In this document: piece after piece, positions 41,525-50,473 of the stretch
Numbering within the stretch: the stretch's first letter is position 1
Layout of the letters: each line of letters begins with the position of its first letter
From: an uncultured Acetatifactor sp.
GTDB taxonomy: Bacteria; Bacillota; Clostridia; Lachnospirales; Lachnospiraceae
Direction: 5' to 3'
NCBI GenBank assembly: GCA_910580225.1
Contig: CAJTXE010000025.1
Coordinates: forward strand, 1 to 64,000
DNA length: 64,000 nucleotides
The notes under the pieces: generated by a model
The model's input: only the letters and a program-made list of their open reading frames with translations
Databases searched by the model: none
What the model was told of the DNA's origin: nothing
Program-made: the position numbers and the translations under genes

Positions 41525-43165
41525 ATGAAAAAAACATATTTTATAAAACTGTCCCTTATCCTGTGCCTCCTTCTGCCGCAGGGCATGCCCGTCCAGGCAG
41601 AGCCGCTGTCGTCAGCTTCTCCGGATTTTTACAGCAACAACGAAGTCGTTGGATTTATCGGGGACAGCATCACCTATGCTTCCTACACGCCCCTGTCCTA
41701 CATGGACATTCTCAATCTGTTTTACTTAAGTCTTTTCCCTGACCGACAGATAGAATTCCGGAATATCAGCGCAGGGGGTTATAAAATCAGCGATATACTG
41801 AATATTTATGATCAGGATCCCGCCTTTGACGGGCTTGACAAAGCGGTGATCATGTTGGGCACCAATGAAGCCATTCTGGGAATATCCACAGAAGACTACA
41901 TAACAAATATGGATGCTTTGATCGGAAGGCTGAAGGAAGACGGCCTGGAAGGCAGTGATATCCTGCTGCTCTCCCCGCCTGTTTGCGACGAGAACTGCTC
42001 CCTGAACTTCACCAAAAACGGCAGCAGAAAATGGGCCTTTGAAAGCAGGGTTCTGGAATACATGGATCAACTGGAAACAAAATCCGCCCAATGGGGAGTC
42101 CGTTATCTGGATCTGCATACTCCTATGGCCGCCCTGACGGAAACCATGCAGCAGGAAGACCCGGGAAACACCCTGACTACAGACTGTATCCATCCCAATG
42201 CCGCAGGACAGGTCCTGATTGCCTGTTCCATCCTCCAGGCCCAGGGCGCAGACCCGGAAGTCCTGTCCCAACTTCATGTACCGGAAGACGGGGAACCTCA
42301 GACCCAGGGAAACCCCATTTCGGATTTTTACCGCGGAGAAAAAGGCCTCTGTCTGACTCTGGCTCCGGAGGTACTGCCTCTGGCCAACCGCAGCGAATTT
42401 ACGGCATTCCGTGAATTGATGAACCGTTACACATCCTCCGGCGCCCTTCTCCAACAGAGGTTTTCCATCCAGGGACTTTCGGAAGAAGATTCCTACTGTC
42501 TGCGGGCAGGAGATGAAGAACTGGGCAATTTTACCGGAAAAGAACTGGCAGAGGGAATTGACATGGGCGCACTGGAGACCAATCCCCGTCAGCAGGCCAT
42601 GCAGCAGGCGGCTTCTCTGTGCAGGCAGCGGCATCGGGAAGTGGTGGAGGCTCGTGATATGTGGATTGAAGTGATGATGCAGCGGGCTTCCTTTACGCCG
42701 GAACAGATTCAGGCTGCCTATGAAACCTGGCGGGCCAAAGACGACGCCCTGAACAGTGAAATTTATGCGATAACCGGAAAACTGGCTGACGATGTGCTCC
42801 GCATCACCGTCACCGCCCAGGGATATCTTCCGGAAGAACTGGAACAGGATGCACAGGAAGCAAAAGAAGCCGCAAGGAAGGCTCAGGAGGAACAGGCTGC
42901 AAGGGAGGCCCAGGAAGCCGCCAGAAAGGCCGCGGAAGCCCAGGCCGCAAAGGAGGCGGAGGAAGCTGCAAGAAAGGCCGCCCAGGAACAGGCCGCAAAA
43001 GAAGCGGAAGAAGCCGCAAGAAAAGCCGCAGAAGCTGCCGCCCGGGAACAGGCTGTCCTGGAATCCCGCAAAAGGCTTTTGCTGTGGGGAAGCCTGGCAG
43101 GCAGCGCATTGCTGTTGTGCCTCGGAATCCTGGGAATTTTCCTCCGAAAGAAAAAGCGCCGATGA
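41525..43165 (+). CDS. Surface-anchored SGNH/GDSL hydrolase with helical stalk
   Basis: Secreted SGNH esterase of 546 aa. Signal peptide (1-25), then the four blocks: IGDSITY (Ser nucleophile), NISAGGY (Gly), MLGTNE (Asn) and DCIHPN (Asp-x-x-His). The C-terminal third is an Ala/Glu/Lys/Arg heptad-like coiled coil (about 435-515), then a hydrophobic helix (about 520-540) and a positively charged tail KKKRR. This makes a stalked membrane-anchored enzyme projecting from the envelope. Substrate unknown: cell-wall glycan acetyl or other esters are plausible. Divergent to the methyltransferase gene. Confidence 0.9.
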   Translation: MKKTYFIKLSLILCLLLPQGMPVQAEPLSSASPDFYSNNEVVGFIGDSITYASYTPLSYMDILNLFYLSLFPDRQIEFRNISAGGYKISDILNIYDQDPAFDGLDKAVIMLGTNEAILGISTEDYITNMDALIGRLKEDGLEGSDILLLSPPVCDENCSLNFTKNGSRKWAFESRVLEYMDQLETKSAQWGVRYLDLHTPMAALTETMQQEDPGNTLTTDCIHPNAAGQVLIACSILQAQGADPEVLSQLHVPEDGEPQTQGNPISDFYRGEKGLCLTLAPEVLPLANRSEFTAFRELMNRYTSSGALLQQRFSIQGLSEEDSYCLRAGDEELGNFTGKELAEGIDMGALETNPRQQAMQQAASLCRQRHREVVEARDMWIEVMMQRASFTPEQIQAAYETWRAKDDALNSEIYAITGKLADDVLRITVTAQGYLPEELEQDAQEAKEAARKAQEEQAAREAQEAARKAAEAQAAKEAEEAARKAAQEQAAKEAEEAARKAAEAAAREQAVLESRKRLLLWGSLAGSALLLCLGILGIFLRKKKRR

Positions 43166-43204
43166 AGCGTCAGAATTCTCCCACAGCGTCAACGGCTCCT
43201 GTTC

Positions 43205-43753
43205 TTAATCCAGTCCCTCAAATATCTCGCCCAGGGTCATCTTAATATGCGGAAATGCCCTTAATGAGATCTCTGTGTCCCCATTATACTCTTCATCCTC
43301 TTTATCGTCCTGGAGCATATAGTTCTGCTCCAGGACATATTTTCCATTCTGGAGATAATAGATTTCCACGGAACGCTGGGGCGAAACAATCCAATATTCC
43401 TCCACCCCCGCCTGCTCATAGATATCCTTTTTCTCCGTTTTATCCCTCTTGGCAGTGGAATGACTTACGGTTTCGGCGACAAACCTGGGCACTCCGCTGT
43501 AAGAGCCGCCTTTCAGATACTTTCTGTCACAGACAATCATGATATCCGGGCACAGATAATCATCGTTTACTTCCGGGTGGTATTTAAAGTCCAGGTTTTC
43601 CATGAAGACCAGGCAAAGGCTCCCTTTTAAGCCTGCTTTTATAACCGTATTGATATTATTGTTGATAATTCCATGCCGAAAACTCGGAGACGGGGACATA
43701 TCATAAATTACACCGTCTATTTTTTCGTCTCTCCAGTGCTCGCCTGCTGCCAA
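43205..43753 (-). CDS. Uma2-family (DUF820) nuclease-like protein
   Basis: Uma2 family, a restriction-endonuclease-like fold. Characteristic pieces: KIDGVIYDMSPSPSFRHG at the front, CPDIMIVCD, then VAETVSHSTAKRDKTEKK and YWIVSP. No function is established. The start is uncertain: the open frame begins at TTG 43753 without a good ribosome site and no ATG in frame, so the N-terminus may be truncated or alternative. It sits on the minus strand between the SGNH gene and tyrS. Confidence 0.8.
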   Translation of the reverse strand: MAAGEHWRDEKIDGVIYDMSPSPSFRHGIINNNINTVIKAGLKGSLCLVFMENLDFKYHPEVNDDYLCPDIMIVCDRKYLKGGSYSGVPRFVAETVSHSTAKRDKTEKKDIYEQAGVEEYWIVSPQRSVEIYYLQNGKYVLEQNYMLQDDKEDEEYNGDTEISLRAFPHIKMTLGEIFEGLD

Positions 43754-43855
43754 TACTTTTCTGCCGCATCCTTTCCTCTTAAAGAAGCCTTTACACCTTG
43801 TTCCCTGTTAAGGGTTTTGCTTTTCTGTGCACAGCGCACAAAACAGCTCCCTGCC

Positions 43856-45100
43856 TTAGTTCATTATGATTCTCTTGTAATTCTTCTTGCCGCGTCTGAC
43901 TACAATTCCGTCTCCCGCAAACTGTTCCGGCCGGTATGCAGTCTTGATATCGGCAACCTTCTCTCCGTCTACCGTGACTCCGCCCTGCTCCACTGCGCGC
44001 CTGGCCTCGGAGCGGGACGCGGTAAGCCCGGATGCCGTCAGTACCCCCAGGATATCAATAACGCCATCCCTGAAGTCCTCCTCCTTCAGCTGACTTGTGG
44101 GCATTTCGGCCCCTTCCGCAGCGCCGGAAAACAGCGCTCTGGCGCTCTCCTGGGCTTTCCCGGCTTCTTCCTCGCCGTGAACCAGTTTGGTCAGTTCGAA
44201 AGCCAGAATCTCCTTGGCCTGGTTCAGCTGACTGCCTTCCCACTTGTCCATCTCGTCAATCTGCTCTATGGGCAGGAAAGTCAGCATCCGCAGACATTTC
44301 AGTACATCCGCGTCCGCCACGTTTCTCCAGTACTGGTAGAACTCAAAGGGTGAGGTCTTGTCAGGGTCAAGCCATACCGCCCCCTTCTGGGTCTTGCCCA
44401 TCTTCTTTCCTTCGGAATTCAGAAGAAGCGTAATCGTCATAGCGTATGCATCTTTGCCCAGTTTCCTGCGGATCAGCTCCGTGCCGCCCAACATATTGCT
44501 CCACTGGTCATCGCCGCCGAACTGCATATTGCAGCCGTAATTTTCATACAGCTTCAGGAAGTCATAGCTCTGCATAATCATGTAATTGAATTCCAGGAAG
44601 CTTAAGCCCTTCTCCATGCGCTGTTTGTAGCACTCTGCCGTCAGCATCCTGTTTACGGAAAAATGCACCCCGATATCCCGGATAAACTCTATATAGTTCA
44701 GATCCATCAGCCAGTCCGCGTTGTTCACCATCAGGGCTTTGGAGCTGCCCTCCTCCAGGCGATCGCCGAATTCAATAAAGCGGCTCATCTGCTTCTTAAA
44801 GCACTCGCAGTTGTGGGCAATTGTCTCTTTGGTCATCATTGTCCGCAGATCGCTTCTTCCGGAGGGATCTCCGATCATGCCCGTGCCGCCGCCGATGAGG
44901 GCAATGGGCCTGTTTCCTGCCATCTGCAGCCTCTTCATCAGGCACAGCGCCATAAAATGCCCTACATGCAGACTGTCCGCCGTGGGGTCAAATCCGATGT
45001 AGAAGGTGGCCTTACCATTGTTGATCAATTCCTTAATCTCTTCCTCGTCTGTCAATTGCGCCAGAAGGCCTCTGGCTTTCAGTTCCTCAAATACTGTCAT
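43856..45100 (-). CDS. tyrS: Tyrosyl-tRNA synthetase
   Basis: Class Ic synthetase charging tRNA-Tyr. The HIGH-type motif appears as HVGH (residues about 45-48), the KMSKS loop as KMGKT near 230, and GGDDQWSNMLGG binds substrate. An S4 domain ends the protein (SEARRAVEQGGVTVDGEKV). Length 414 aa is normal. There is no T-box leader within the 59 bases to the next gene, although many Clostridia have one. Confidence 0.97.
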   Translation of the reverse strand: MTVFEELKARGLLAQLTDEEEIKELINNGKATFYIGFDPTADSLHVGHFMALCLMKRLQMAGNRPIALIGGGTGMIGDPSGRSDLRTMMTKETIAHNCECFKKQMSRFIEFGDRLEEGSSKALMVNNADWLMDLNYIEFIRDIGVHFSVNRMLTAECYKQRMEKGLSFLEFNYMIMQSYDFLKLYENYGCNMQFGGDDQWSNMLGGTELIRRKLGKDAYAMTITLLLNSEGKKMGKTQKGAVWLDPDKTSPFEFYQYWRNVADADVLKCLRMLTFLPIEQIDEMDKWEGSQLNQAKEILAFELTKLVHGEEEAGKAQESARALFSGAAEGAEMPTSQLKEEDFRDGVIDILGVLTASGLTASRSEARRAVEQGGVTVDGEKVADIKTAYRPEQFAGDGIVVRRGKKNYKRIIMN

Positions 45101-45159
45101 TTTTCCTTTCCATGCCTTTCCTGTATCATTTTGTAAATTCTGATGGCCTTGAGCCTACT

Positions 45160-45477
45160 TTATAACCCCCAGATGATATTTAAATAATCCTGTCTTTGAT
45201 CTACCACTGCACATATGATTATTTCTTTCTGACATTCATTCACTTTGTAAAAAAACAAATCCTTTTCAAGAATCAATACTCTGTATCCCTGCCTTCTTAA
45301 CACAAGATATCTGGGTTTCGTCCCAATATCAGGGTTATCAGCCAGAGCAAGAATGGCATTTTCCATATCATCCAGTTTCTGTAGCGCCGCATCGCTGCCA
45401 AATTTTGCAGCTATATACAAAATGATGCTCCTGATTTGGGAATCCGCCATATCTGTCCGAACAATGTTATACTTCAA
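45160..45477 (-). CDS. RelE/ParE-family toxin
   Basis: 105-aa ParE/RelE-fold toxin, with DMADSQIRSIILYIAAKFG and the central YLVLRRQGYRVLILEKDL and FFYKVNE strands. Depending on subtype it would inhibit gyrase or cleave ribosome-bound mRNA; the sequence cannot decide. Overlaps the antitoxin stop by four bases. Confidence 0.85.
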   Translation of the reverse strand: MKYNIVRTDMADSQIRSIILYIAAKFGSDAALQKLDDMENAILALADNPDIGTKPRYLVLRRQGYRVLILEKDLFFYKVNECQKEIIICAVVDQRQDYLNIIWGL

Positions 45478-45758
45478 CGCGAGCCCTCCCGCAGCATATT
45501 TCTCAAATCATCAAAGGTCTCGTGTACAGGCGCTACCCTTCTGTCCCTCACATCGTTTTCTGCCTCGGCAAGAATTTCAAGAAGTTCTATTCTGGCTTTC
45601 ATGCGCTTGTATTCTTCATAAGCCAATGAAACCGTATCTCCTCTTCCGTTCACCGTTACGATTACTGCTACATTGTCTTCCCTGCACTGCTTCGATATTT
45701 CATTATAGTGATTTCTTAAGTCCGCCGATGGCCTGACTGTTTCCTGCAATGATAACAT
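45474..45758 (-). CDS. Phd/YefM-family antitoxin
   Basis: 94-aa Phd/YefM antitoxin. N-terminal DNA-binding half has TVRPSADLRNHYNEISKQC and VIVTVNGRGDTVSLAYEEY; the C-terminus wraps the toxin. Start is ATG 45758 (MLSLQ), with GGAGG seven bases before. First gene of the operon, with a promoter at 45789-45817 and operator-like inverted repeats. Confidence 0.88.
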   Translation of the reverse strand: MLSLQETVRPSADLRNHYNEISKQCREDNVAVIVTVNGRGDTVSLAYEEYKRMKARIELLEILAEAENDVRDRRVAPVHETFDDLRNMLREGSR

Positions 45759-45780
45759 ATAAATGCCTCCATTTATTTTT

Positions 45781-45823
45781 ATAGACATATTATATCCTTT
45801 TATGTCTATATTTTCAAGACATA
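45781..45823 (-). promoter_or_regulatory. Promoter and operators of the Phd/ParE operon
   Basis: On the minus strand TTGAAA (45817-45812) and TATAAT (45794-45789) with a 17-base spacer form an excellent sigma-A promoter. Half-sites agacat/atgtct occur three times: atagacata (45781-45789) against tatgtctat (45801-45809) in perfect inverse, and agacata again at 45817-45823. They overlap both promoter elements, as expected for autoregulation by the antitoxin. Confidence 0.65.
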
Positions 45824-45868
45824 AACTATTTTGCTATTTATCATGTTTTTCCCGCAAAACTATGGTCG

Positions 45869-46390
45869 TCACCTAAGCTTTTTCACCAGGCAGAGGGTCA
45901 GTTCATCGGAATTCCGGCACACCGCATTGGTTCCGCACACCTTCTCTTCATAATAGCAGCCCTTTCCGTCAGGGATATAGCCTCTTTTCGCGTACAGTCT
46001 CTGGGCGCTGCCAAACTCGCTGTTCAGCCCCACATCCAGATATACCAGGCTGCTGTATTCCGCCGCAATCTGCTCTGCCGCATCCATCAGCATGTGGCCG
46101 ATTCCTCTTCTGCGGAATTTGTCCCAGACATATAAATCAACCACGCCAGAATAGCCCTGATTCCCCATTCCGCCCCATTTACATTGATAATAAAGATATA
46201 CGTATCCGGCTATTTCTCCCTGGCAGACGGCGATCAGGCCTGCGCATGCCTTTTCCCGGATATGCCCGAACTGCTTATCGAAATAGCGAATATTATCTTC
46301 TGATTCATCCCCATCCGCCCTACAGATGCCGGAAACGTCCGATTCTTCCATATCCCGGATGAGGATATCTTCTCCCTGCCAGTAAATCAT
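45869..46390 (-). CDS. GNAT-family N-acetyltransferase
   Basis: 173-aa acetyltransferase. N-terminus MIYWQGEDILIRDMEESDVS; acetyl-CoA loop VWDKFRRRGIGHMLMDAAEQ; and SSLVYLDVGLNSEFGSAQRL with YAKRGYIPDG. The start is ATG 46390 (GGAG four bases upstream). A decayed paralogue lies at 51652-51840, with matching N-terminus. It follows the VWA gene by 49 bases and may be in the same transcript. Confidence 0.88.
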   Translation of the reverse strand: MIYWQGEDILIRDMEESDVSGICRADGDESEDNIRYFDKQFGHIREKACAGLIAVCQGEIAGYVYLYYQCKWGGMGNQGYSGVVDLYVWDKFRRRGIGHMLMDAAEQIAAEYSSLVYLDVGLNSEFGSAQRLYAKRGYIPDGKGCYYEEKVCGTNAVCRNSDELTLCLVKKLR

Positions 46391-46439
46391 TACTCTCCTC
46401 ACTATACTTTTTCTCTTCCGAAGATGCATCCCGTCACTG

Positions 46440-47642
46440 TCAGCGGGCTGACATCAGTTTCTGCATGGCCTGGTTCAACCCGTCCACTGTCAGCTTGTAC
46501 ATGGGAAACAGTTCCTTCACCGCAGTCTCCGCCTCCCGCCAGGGTGCCCGGCCGGGAGCCATCTTGGGATTCAGCCACACGACTTTCTTATATTTCTTCT
46601 TCATCAGCTGCAGCCATTCATAACCGGACAGGCCGCCGTTGGGGCCTCTGTAGTTCCCGGTATCGGAATAAAGCTCCTCCGGCGCCATGGCCGCGTCCCC
46701 TACAATGATCACCTTGTAGTCGCTTCCCACATTGCGGAACATCCACTCCGTGTCCACCCAGTCTCCGTTCTCACACTCCGGAGTCTTGTAGAGCTTGCTG
46801 TAGATACAGTTGTGGAAATAATAGGTCTTTACGTCCTTGTAGTGATTGGACTTATGAATGGCCTGGAATAAATCGTTCAGCAGGCTGCTGAAGGGAATCA
46901 TGGTACCGCCGGAGTCCATTAAAAGCAGCAGCTTCACTGCATTTTTCCGGGGCTTCTGCATAACAATCTGCAGACAGCCGCCATTGTTGCAGGTCTTGTC
47001 CACGGTGCCGTTAATGTCCAGTTCCGTCTCCGGAATGTCCAGTCTGCTGGAAAACTGCCTTAATTTACGAAACGCCATCTGGAACTGCCTGTTGTCCAGG
47101 ACTCTGTCGTCCCGAAAATCCCGGTATTTCCTGGCCCCAACCACCGCAAAAGCGGACTGATAGCCTGTTTTACCGCCCACCCGGACGCCGCCCACGTTCC
47201 CGCCGGTATTGCCGAAAGAGGTCTTGCCCATGGTACCGATCCAGAAGCTTCCGCCATTGTGCTCGCTGTCCTGGTCTTTCAGACGCTGCCTGAATTTCTC
47301 CTCCACATCCTCCTTGTCGATCTGGAGATCCTCCATTTTATTCATATGATCCCTGGCCTCCTCGTGAGCCAGTTCCATCATGTCAGACTTATCCAGCCAA
47401 CGGAGCATCTCCTTGCCCACTTCCGTCTCCCTCTGGGCCGCCTTGAAGCACTCTTCAAAAGCCATGTCAAATTTATCAAAATCCGTCTCGCTCTTCACCA
47501 GTACCATCCGGGCCGTGTAATAGAACTGGGTCAGGGAGCTGCCGCAAAGCCCCTTGTCCAGAGCCTCCTGGAAGGTAAGCCACTCTCCCAAAGTAACCCG
47601 AAGCCCTTTTTCCCTCAAGACCTCAAAAAATTTTATAAACAT
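46440..47642 (-). CDS. VWA-domain protein (CoxE-like), MoxR partner
   Basis: 400-aa protein with a C-terminal von Willebrand A fold: LLLLMDSGGTMIPFSSLLND near residue 240 is the degenerate MIDAS type seen in CoxE-like proteins, and KVIIVGDAAMAPEELY follows. The N-terminal half is helical and charged. These proteins pair with MoxR AAA ATPases as metallochaperone or complex-assembly systems. Its expected partner lies at 52156-52974, not next door. Confidence 0.9.
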   Translation of the reverse strand: MFIKFFEVLREKGLRVTLGEWLTFQEALDKGLCGSSLTQFYYTARMVLVKSETDFDKFDMAFEECFKAAQRETEVGKEMLRWLDKSDMMELAHEEARDHMNKMEDLQIDKEDVEEKFRQRLKDQDSEHNGGSFWIGTMGKTSFGNTGGNVGGVRVGGKTGYQSAFAVVGARKYRDFRDDRVLDNRQFQMAFRKLRQFSSRLDIPETELDINGTVDKTCNNGGCLQIVMQKPRKNAVKLLLLMDSGGTMIPFSSLLNDLFQAIHKSNHYKDVKTYYFHNCIYSKLYKTPECENGDWVDTEWMFRNVGSDYKVIIVGDAAMAPEELYSDTGNYRGPNGGLSGYEWLQLMKKKYKKVVWLNPKMAPGRAPWREAETAVKELFPMYKLTVDGLNQAMQKLMSAR

Positions 47643-47679
47643 ATCCTATCCCTTCTCCTGCTCCTCTCGGCTTTCCTCT

Positions 47680-47820
47680 GTTTCACCGCTTTCTTATCCG
47701 TTTCACTGCTTTTTATTCGCTTCACTGCTTCTTATCTGTTTCACTTTTTTCTATCCGCTTCACTGCTTCTTATCTGTTTCATTGCTTTCTATCCGTTTCA
47801 CTGCTTCTTATCCGCTCTTT
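47680..47820. repeat. 19-bp tandem repeat, seven copies
   Basis: Unit ttcactgcttcttatccgt (plus strand) recurs with starts at 47682, 47702, 47721, 47740, 47759, 47778 and 47797 (one 20-base step, then 19). It fills the gap between the VWA and histidine-phosphatase genes and enters the last codons of the latter. Copies vary at one to four positions. Confidence 0.8.
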
Positions 47821-48466
47821 TCTTTCCCGGAAATTCTTTCTCTATGTAACAATGTTCCTGTTCTGCCCACAGCTTATTCCCCTGAAAGTCAAGTTCCATA
47901 ATATACGGCATCCAGTCTATAATCCGCAGAAAATCCTTACACCCAAACTCCGGATGGTAAAAATGCAAAATGGTGCTAAGGGCCGTCCCATGGGTTGCAA
48001 TCACAATCCGCTTCCCCTTATTTTCCTCCAGTATTTCCGTTAGGGCCTCTATATTCCTCCGCTGCACCATGTTGAGTGATTCGCCCTTTTCCTCACAATA
48101 ATCATGATCTGCCCAACGTTTTTCAAACATGCCATGTTCATTGCCGTTGATTCCCTTTTCTCTCTCCCGCAGTCTCTCGTCCGTAACAATATCCTTTCCA
48201 TAACAGGCCGCAGCTGCCGCAATTGTATCAAAACTTCTTCGATAGGGACTGCTGTAAAACACATCTATCCCCTTATCTGCCAAAAAGTCCGTTACCATCC
48301 TGGCATCCTGCCTGCCTTCCGCAGTTAAGGGCCTTGTTCTGTCATCCTCCCACATATGTTCCGGCTGTGCATGACGCACAAAATATACTTTTGTTATTTT
48401 CTCCAGTGCTGTCATACTGCTCTGATTGAATTTATGCAGATCAATTTCTGCCGATGGATTGTTCAA
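47798..48466 (-). CDS. Histidine phosphatase family protein
   Basis: Phosphoglycerate-mutase-like phosphatase. The RHG motif is VRHAQPEH (near residue 30), with TRPLTAEGRQDAR, YSSPYRRSFDT and the second catalytic His in ATHGTALSTILHFY. TTG at 48466 is the start: AGGAGG is seven bases before, whereas ATG 48415 has none. Substrate not known. The last codons are part of the 19-bp repeat, so the C-terminus may vary between strains. Confidence 0.9.
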   Translation of the reverse strand: MNNPSAEIDLHKFNQSSMTALEKITKVYFVRHAQPEHMWEDDRTRPLTAEGRQDARMVTDFLADKGIDVFYSSPYRRSFDTIAAAAACYGKDIVTDERLREREKGINGNEHGMFEKRWADHDYCEEKGESLNMVQRRNIEALTEILEENKGKRIVIATHGTALSTILHFYHPEFGCKDFLRIIDWMPYIMELDFQGNKLWAEQEHCYIEKEFPGKKRADKKQ

Positions 48467-48535
48467 TTAATATCCTCCTGTTGATAACACATTTTTTGAT
48501 ATAATTTTCAATTGCGAAGCAGAACGTTACGAGGC

Positions 48536-49318
48536 TCATACCCCTCCGTATTTTTCCATTATTATTTTTCCTATTAATTCAGTTTCCTTCATTGTTCTTC
48601 CTGTAGTTTGCACTACCACACCATACCCTTTGTCTGTCCAGGGCAAAACAATTTCGATCAATCCCTCTCCGCGTATCTTTTTGATAAACCTTCGTTCATG
48701 AGAATTAAAAGGTAAAGAATTAATCACACTTACAACATAGGGACATCTTATCAAACGTTTTGAGAACTCCATCAATATATCTGCCCCATGGTCATCCCTC
48801 AAGGAAATCTTTTTATCTTTTATTTGCAGACCACTTTCCACCAGTTCCGTTTCCTGGCCTGCCTGTATCTGTGGAATATGTATATCAACATGCTGTTCCG
48901 TACTAATATTTCTAACAGTCTCTGCGTTACCATCTTTTGTAACATCAACAAATGCGTCACACCAGCCGTCTTCACAGATACTTAAAGCCGCTGATTTCAA
49001 TATAACGGCTAATGGTAAGCCAATGCACGGTTTTCCATTATGAAACCACTCATGTTCAAAATATTCATTTTGTTCCTTTTCTACATTATCAGACTCATAT
49101 GGAGCGCGAAAAAAGGCGAAATAAAAATTTCTTATGTTTAGAAAATCCGGCATATTTTGAATCATTTCGTGCAATTTTTGGTTATCTTCAGAAGCAATTC
49201 TACATGTCGTTATTTCATATTGTCTCAGGGAACGGTAGACTCTAACTAACGATATAGCAGAATCCTTTCCTATACTCTTTTTCCCTTCTATCGAAAGTTC
49301 ATTAAAAAATAAATCCAA
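48536..49318 (-). CDS. Unknown 260-aa protein, third gene of DUF262/AAA cassette
   Basis: I do not recognise this family. The product is soluble. An N-terminal FFNELSIEGKKS segment and a C-terminal region with SLPFNSHERRFIKKI, GLIEIVLPWTDKGYGVVVQT and TGRTMKETELIGKIIM look like conserved blocks, with charged, polar residues near the end. AT-rich codons match the two upstream genes, which it follows by 48 bases. It could be the effector of the cassette; that is inference. Confidence 0.7.
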   Translation of the reverse strand: MDLFFNELSIEGKKSIGKDSAISLVRVYRSLRQYEITTCRIASEDNQKLHEMIQNMPDFLNIRNFYFAFFRAPYESDNVEKEQNEYFEHEWFHNGKPCIGLPLAVILKSAALSICEDGWCDAFVDVTKDGNAETVRNISTEQHVDIHIPQIQAGQETELVESGLQIKDKKISLRDDHGADILMEFSKRLIRCPYVVSVINSLPFNSHERRFIKKIRGEGLIEIVLPWTDKGYGVVVQTTGRTMKETELIGKIIMEKYGGV

Positions 49319-49366
49319 TTTTTCTCCTGCCCTTCATGAATCTGGTCTCTCAAGGGTTCCGCCATC

Positions 49367-50473
49367 CTAAATTAACTCTGTCATAAGAATGCCCCATTCA
49401 TCCAACAATCCAGATGGATAATCACTCAAATTTCCTTTTTCGTCCACATAAATATTGTCCACTTTTGTTTCCTGGTCTCTGTTTTTTGAAAAGAAAGAAA
49501 TTCCTACCTTTTTATTGTTTATACACCTGTTCTTTACAGCAACTCTTACTCCATTAATCACATGGTCACTATGAGATTCACAAATAATCTGGCACCCATG
49601 ATCAGCAGCTAATGATATCAGTTTTGCCATCATAGTCTGCCCTTTGGGATGAAGATGCGATTCCGGATTCTCAATCAGTAAAAGGCTTTCTTCACCTGAA
49701 ATAAGTAATTCCACAACAAGAGGCAAAACATACGGAATTCCAAATCCAACATTGGCTGGCAGAAATGCATCAGAAACCAATCTGTCTCCACTATAACGAA
49801 TTGCCAGTTTTGCCTTCTCAATTGTTGGAAGCAATTCTGCAGATATCCGGATCCCCGGAGATATTTCTGCCATCCACGCAGATACTTGATCAATTAAACG
49901 GTTTGTTTTTCCGGTTTCCAGACACATCTCATCAGGAACCCGCATTTTTTCTCCTTCAAGCGCTAAAAATGGAACTACATATTCCCCCATTGTTCCCAAT
50001 CGCGCAACACCGTTTTTTTTCCAGTTTTCAGTGCTGTACTGTTTTCTCGGGCCAATATGTTCGGCACCTAAATATGAAAATTGATCCGAAAATAAGGATA
50101 CTGCATAACTTTCATTTTTTTCTGCTCCAATCCTCATCAGCTGGTCACTGTCCATCTCATCAGCTTCATATTTATAGCAGCAATCATAGGTTAATTGCGC
50201 ACCGAATTGCAGAAAGAATCTTATCATGTCAGAATCTGCACTCTGGCAAAAAATATCTTTGCTTGTTCCCAATTGTATCATCTCACCATTCGTGTACAAG
50301 CAATCCAAACTTGATTTATAATTTTCCCAAAAACTTTGTCTTAAAAGTAATAGCGCCTGTATCACAGAAGATTTTCCCATACCATTCATTCCGAAAAACA
50401 GATTCAGATTCTCTAATGGCAATGCCAATTTCTTTATTGACTTAAAATTTTCTATCTGCATATAACTAATCAT
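49367..50473 (-). CDS. AAA ATPase with DUF3696-type C-terminus
   Basis: 368-aa SMC/OLD-like AAA ATPase. Walker A FGMNGMGKSSVIQAL is at about 28-42. The signature helix and Walker B IENPESHLHPKGQ and SHSDHVI are in the last third. The end (IYVDEKGNLSDYPSGLLDEW) fits DUF3696. No TOPRIM nuclease follows, so this is not OLD/Gabija as such. ATPases of this kind are common in phage-defence loci. It overlaps the DUF262 gene by eight bases. AT-rich. Confidence 0.87.
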   Translation of the reverse strand: MISYMQIENFKSIKKLALPLENLNLFFGMNGMGKSSVIQALLLLRQSFWENYKSSLDCLYTNGEMIQLGTSKDIFCQSADSDMIRFFLQFGAQLTYDCCYKYEADEMDSDQLMRIGAEKNESYAVSLFSDQFSYLGAEHIGPRKQYSTENWKKNGVARLGTMGEYVVPFLALEGEKMRVPDEMCLETGKTNRLIDQVSAWMAEISPGIRISAELLPTIEKAKLAIRYSGDRLVSDAFLPANVGFGIPYVLPLVVELLISGEESLLLIENPESHLHPKGQTMMAKLISLAADHGCQIICESHSDHVINGVRVAVKNRCINNKKVGISFFSKNRDQETKVDNIYVDEKGNLSDYPSGLLDEWGILMTELI

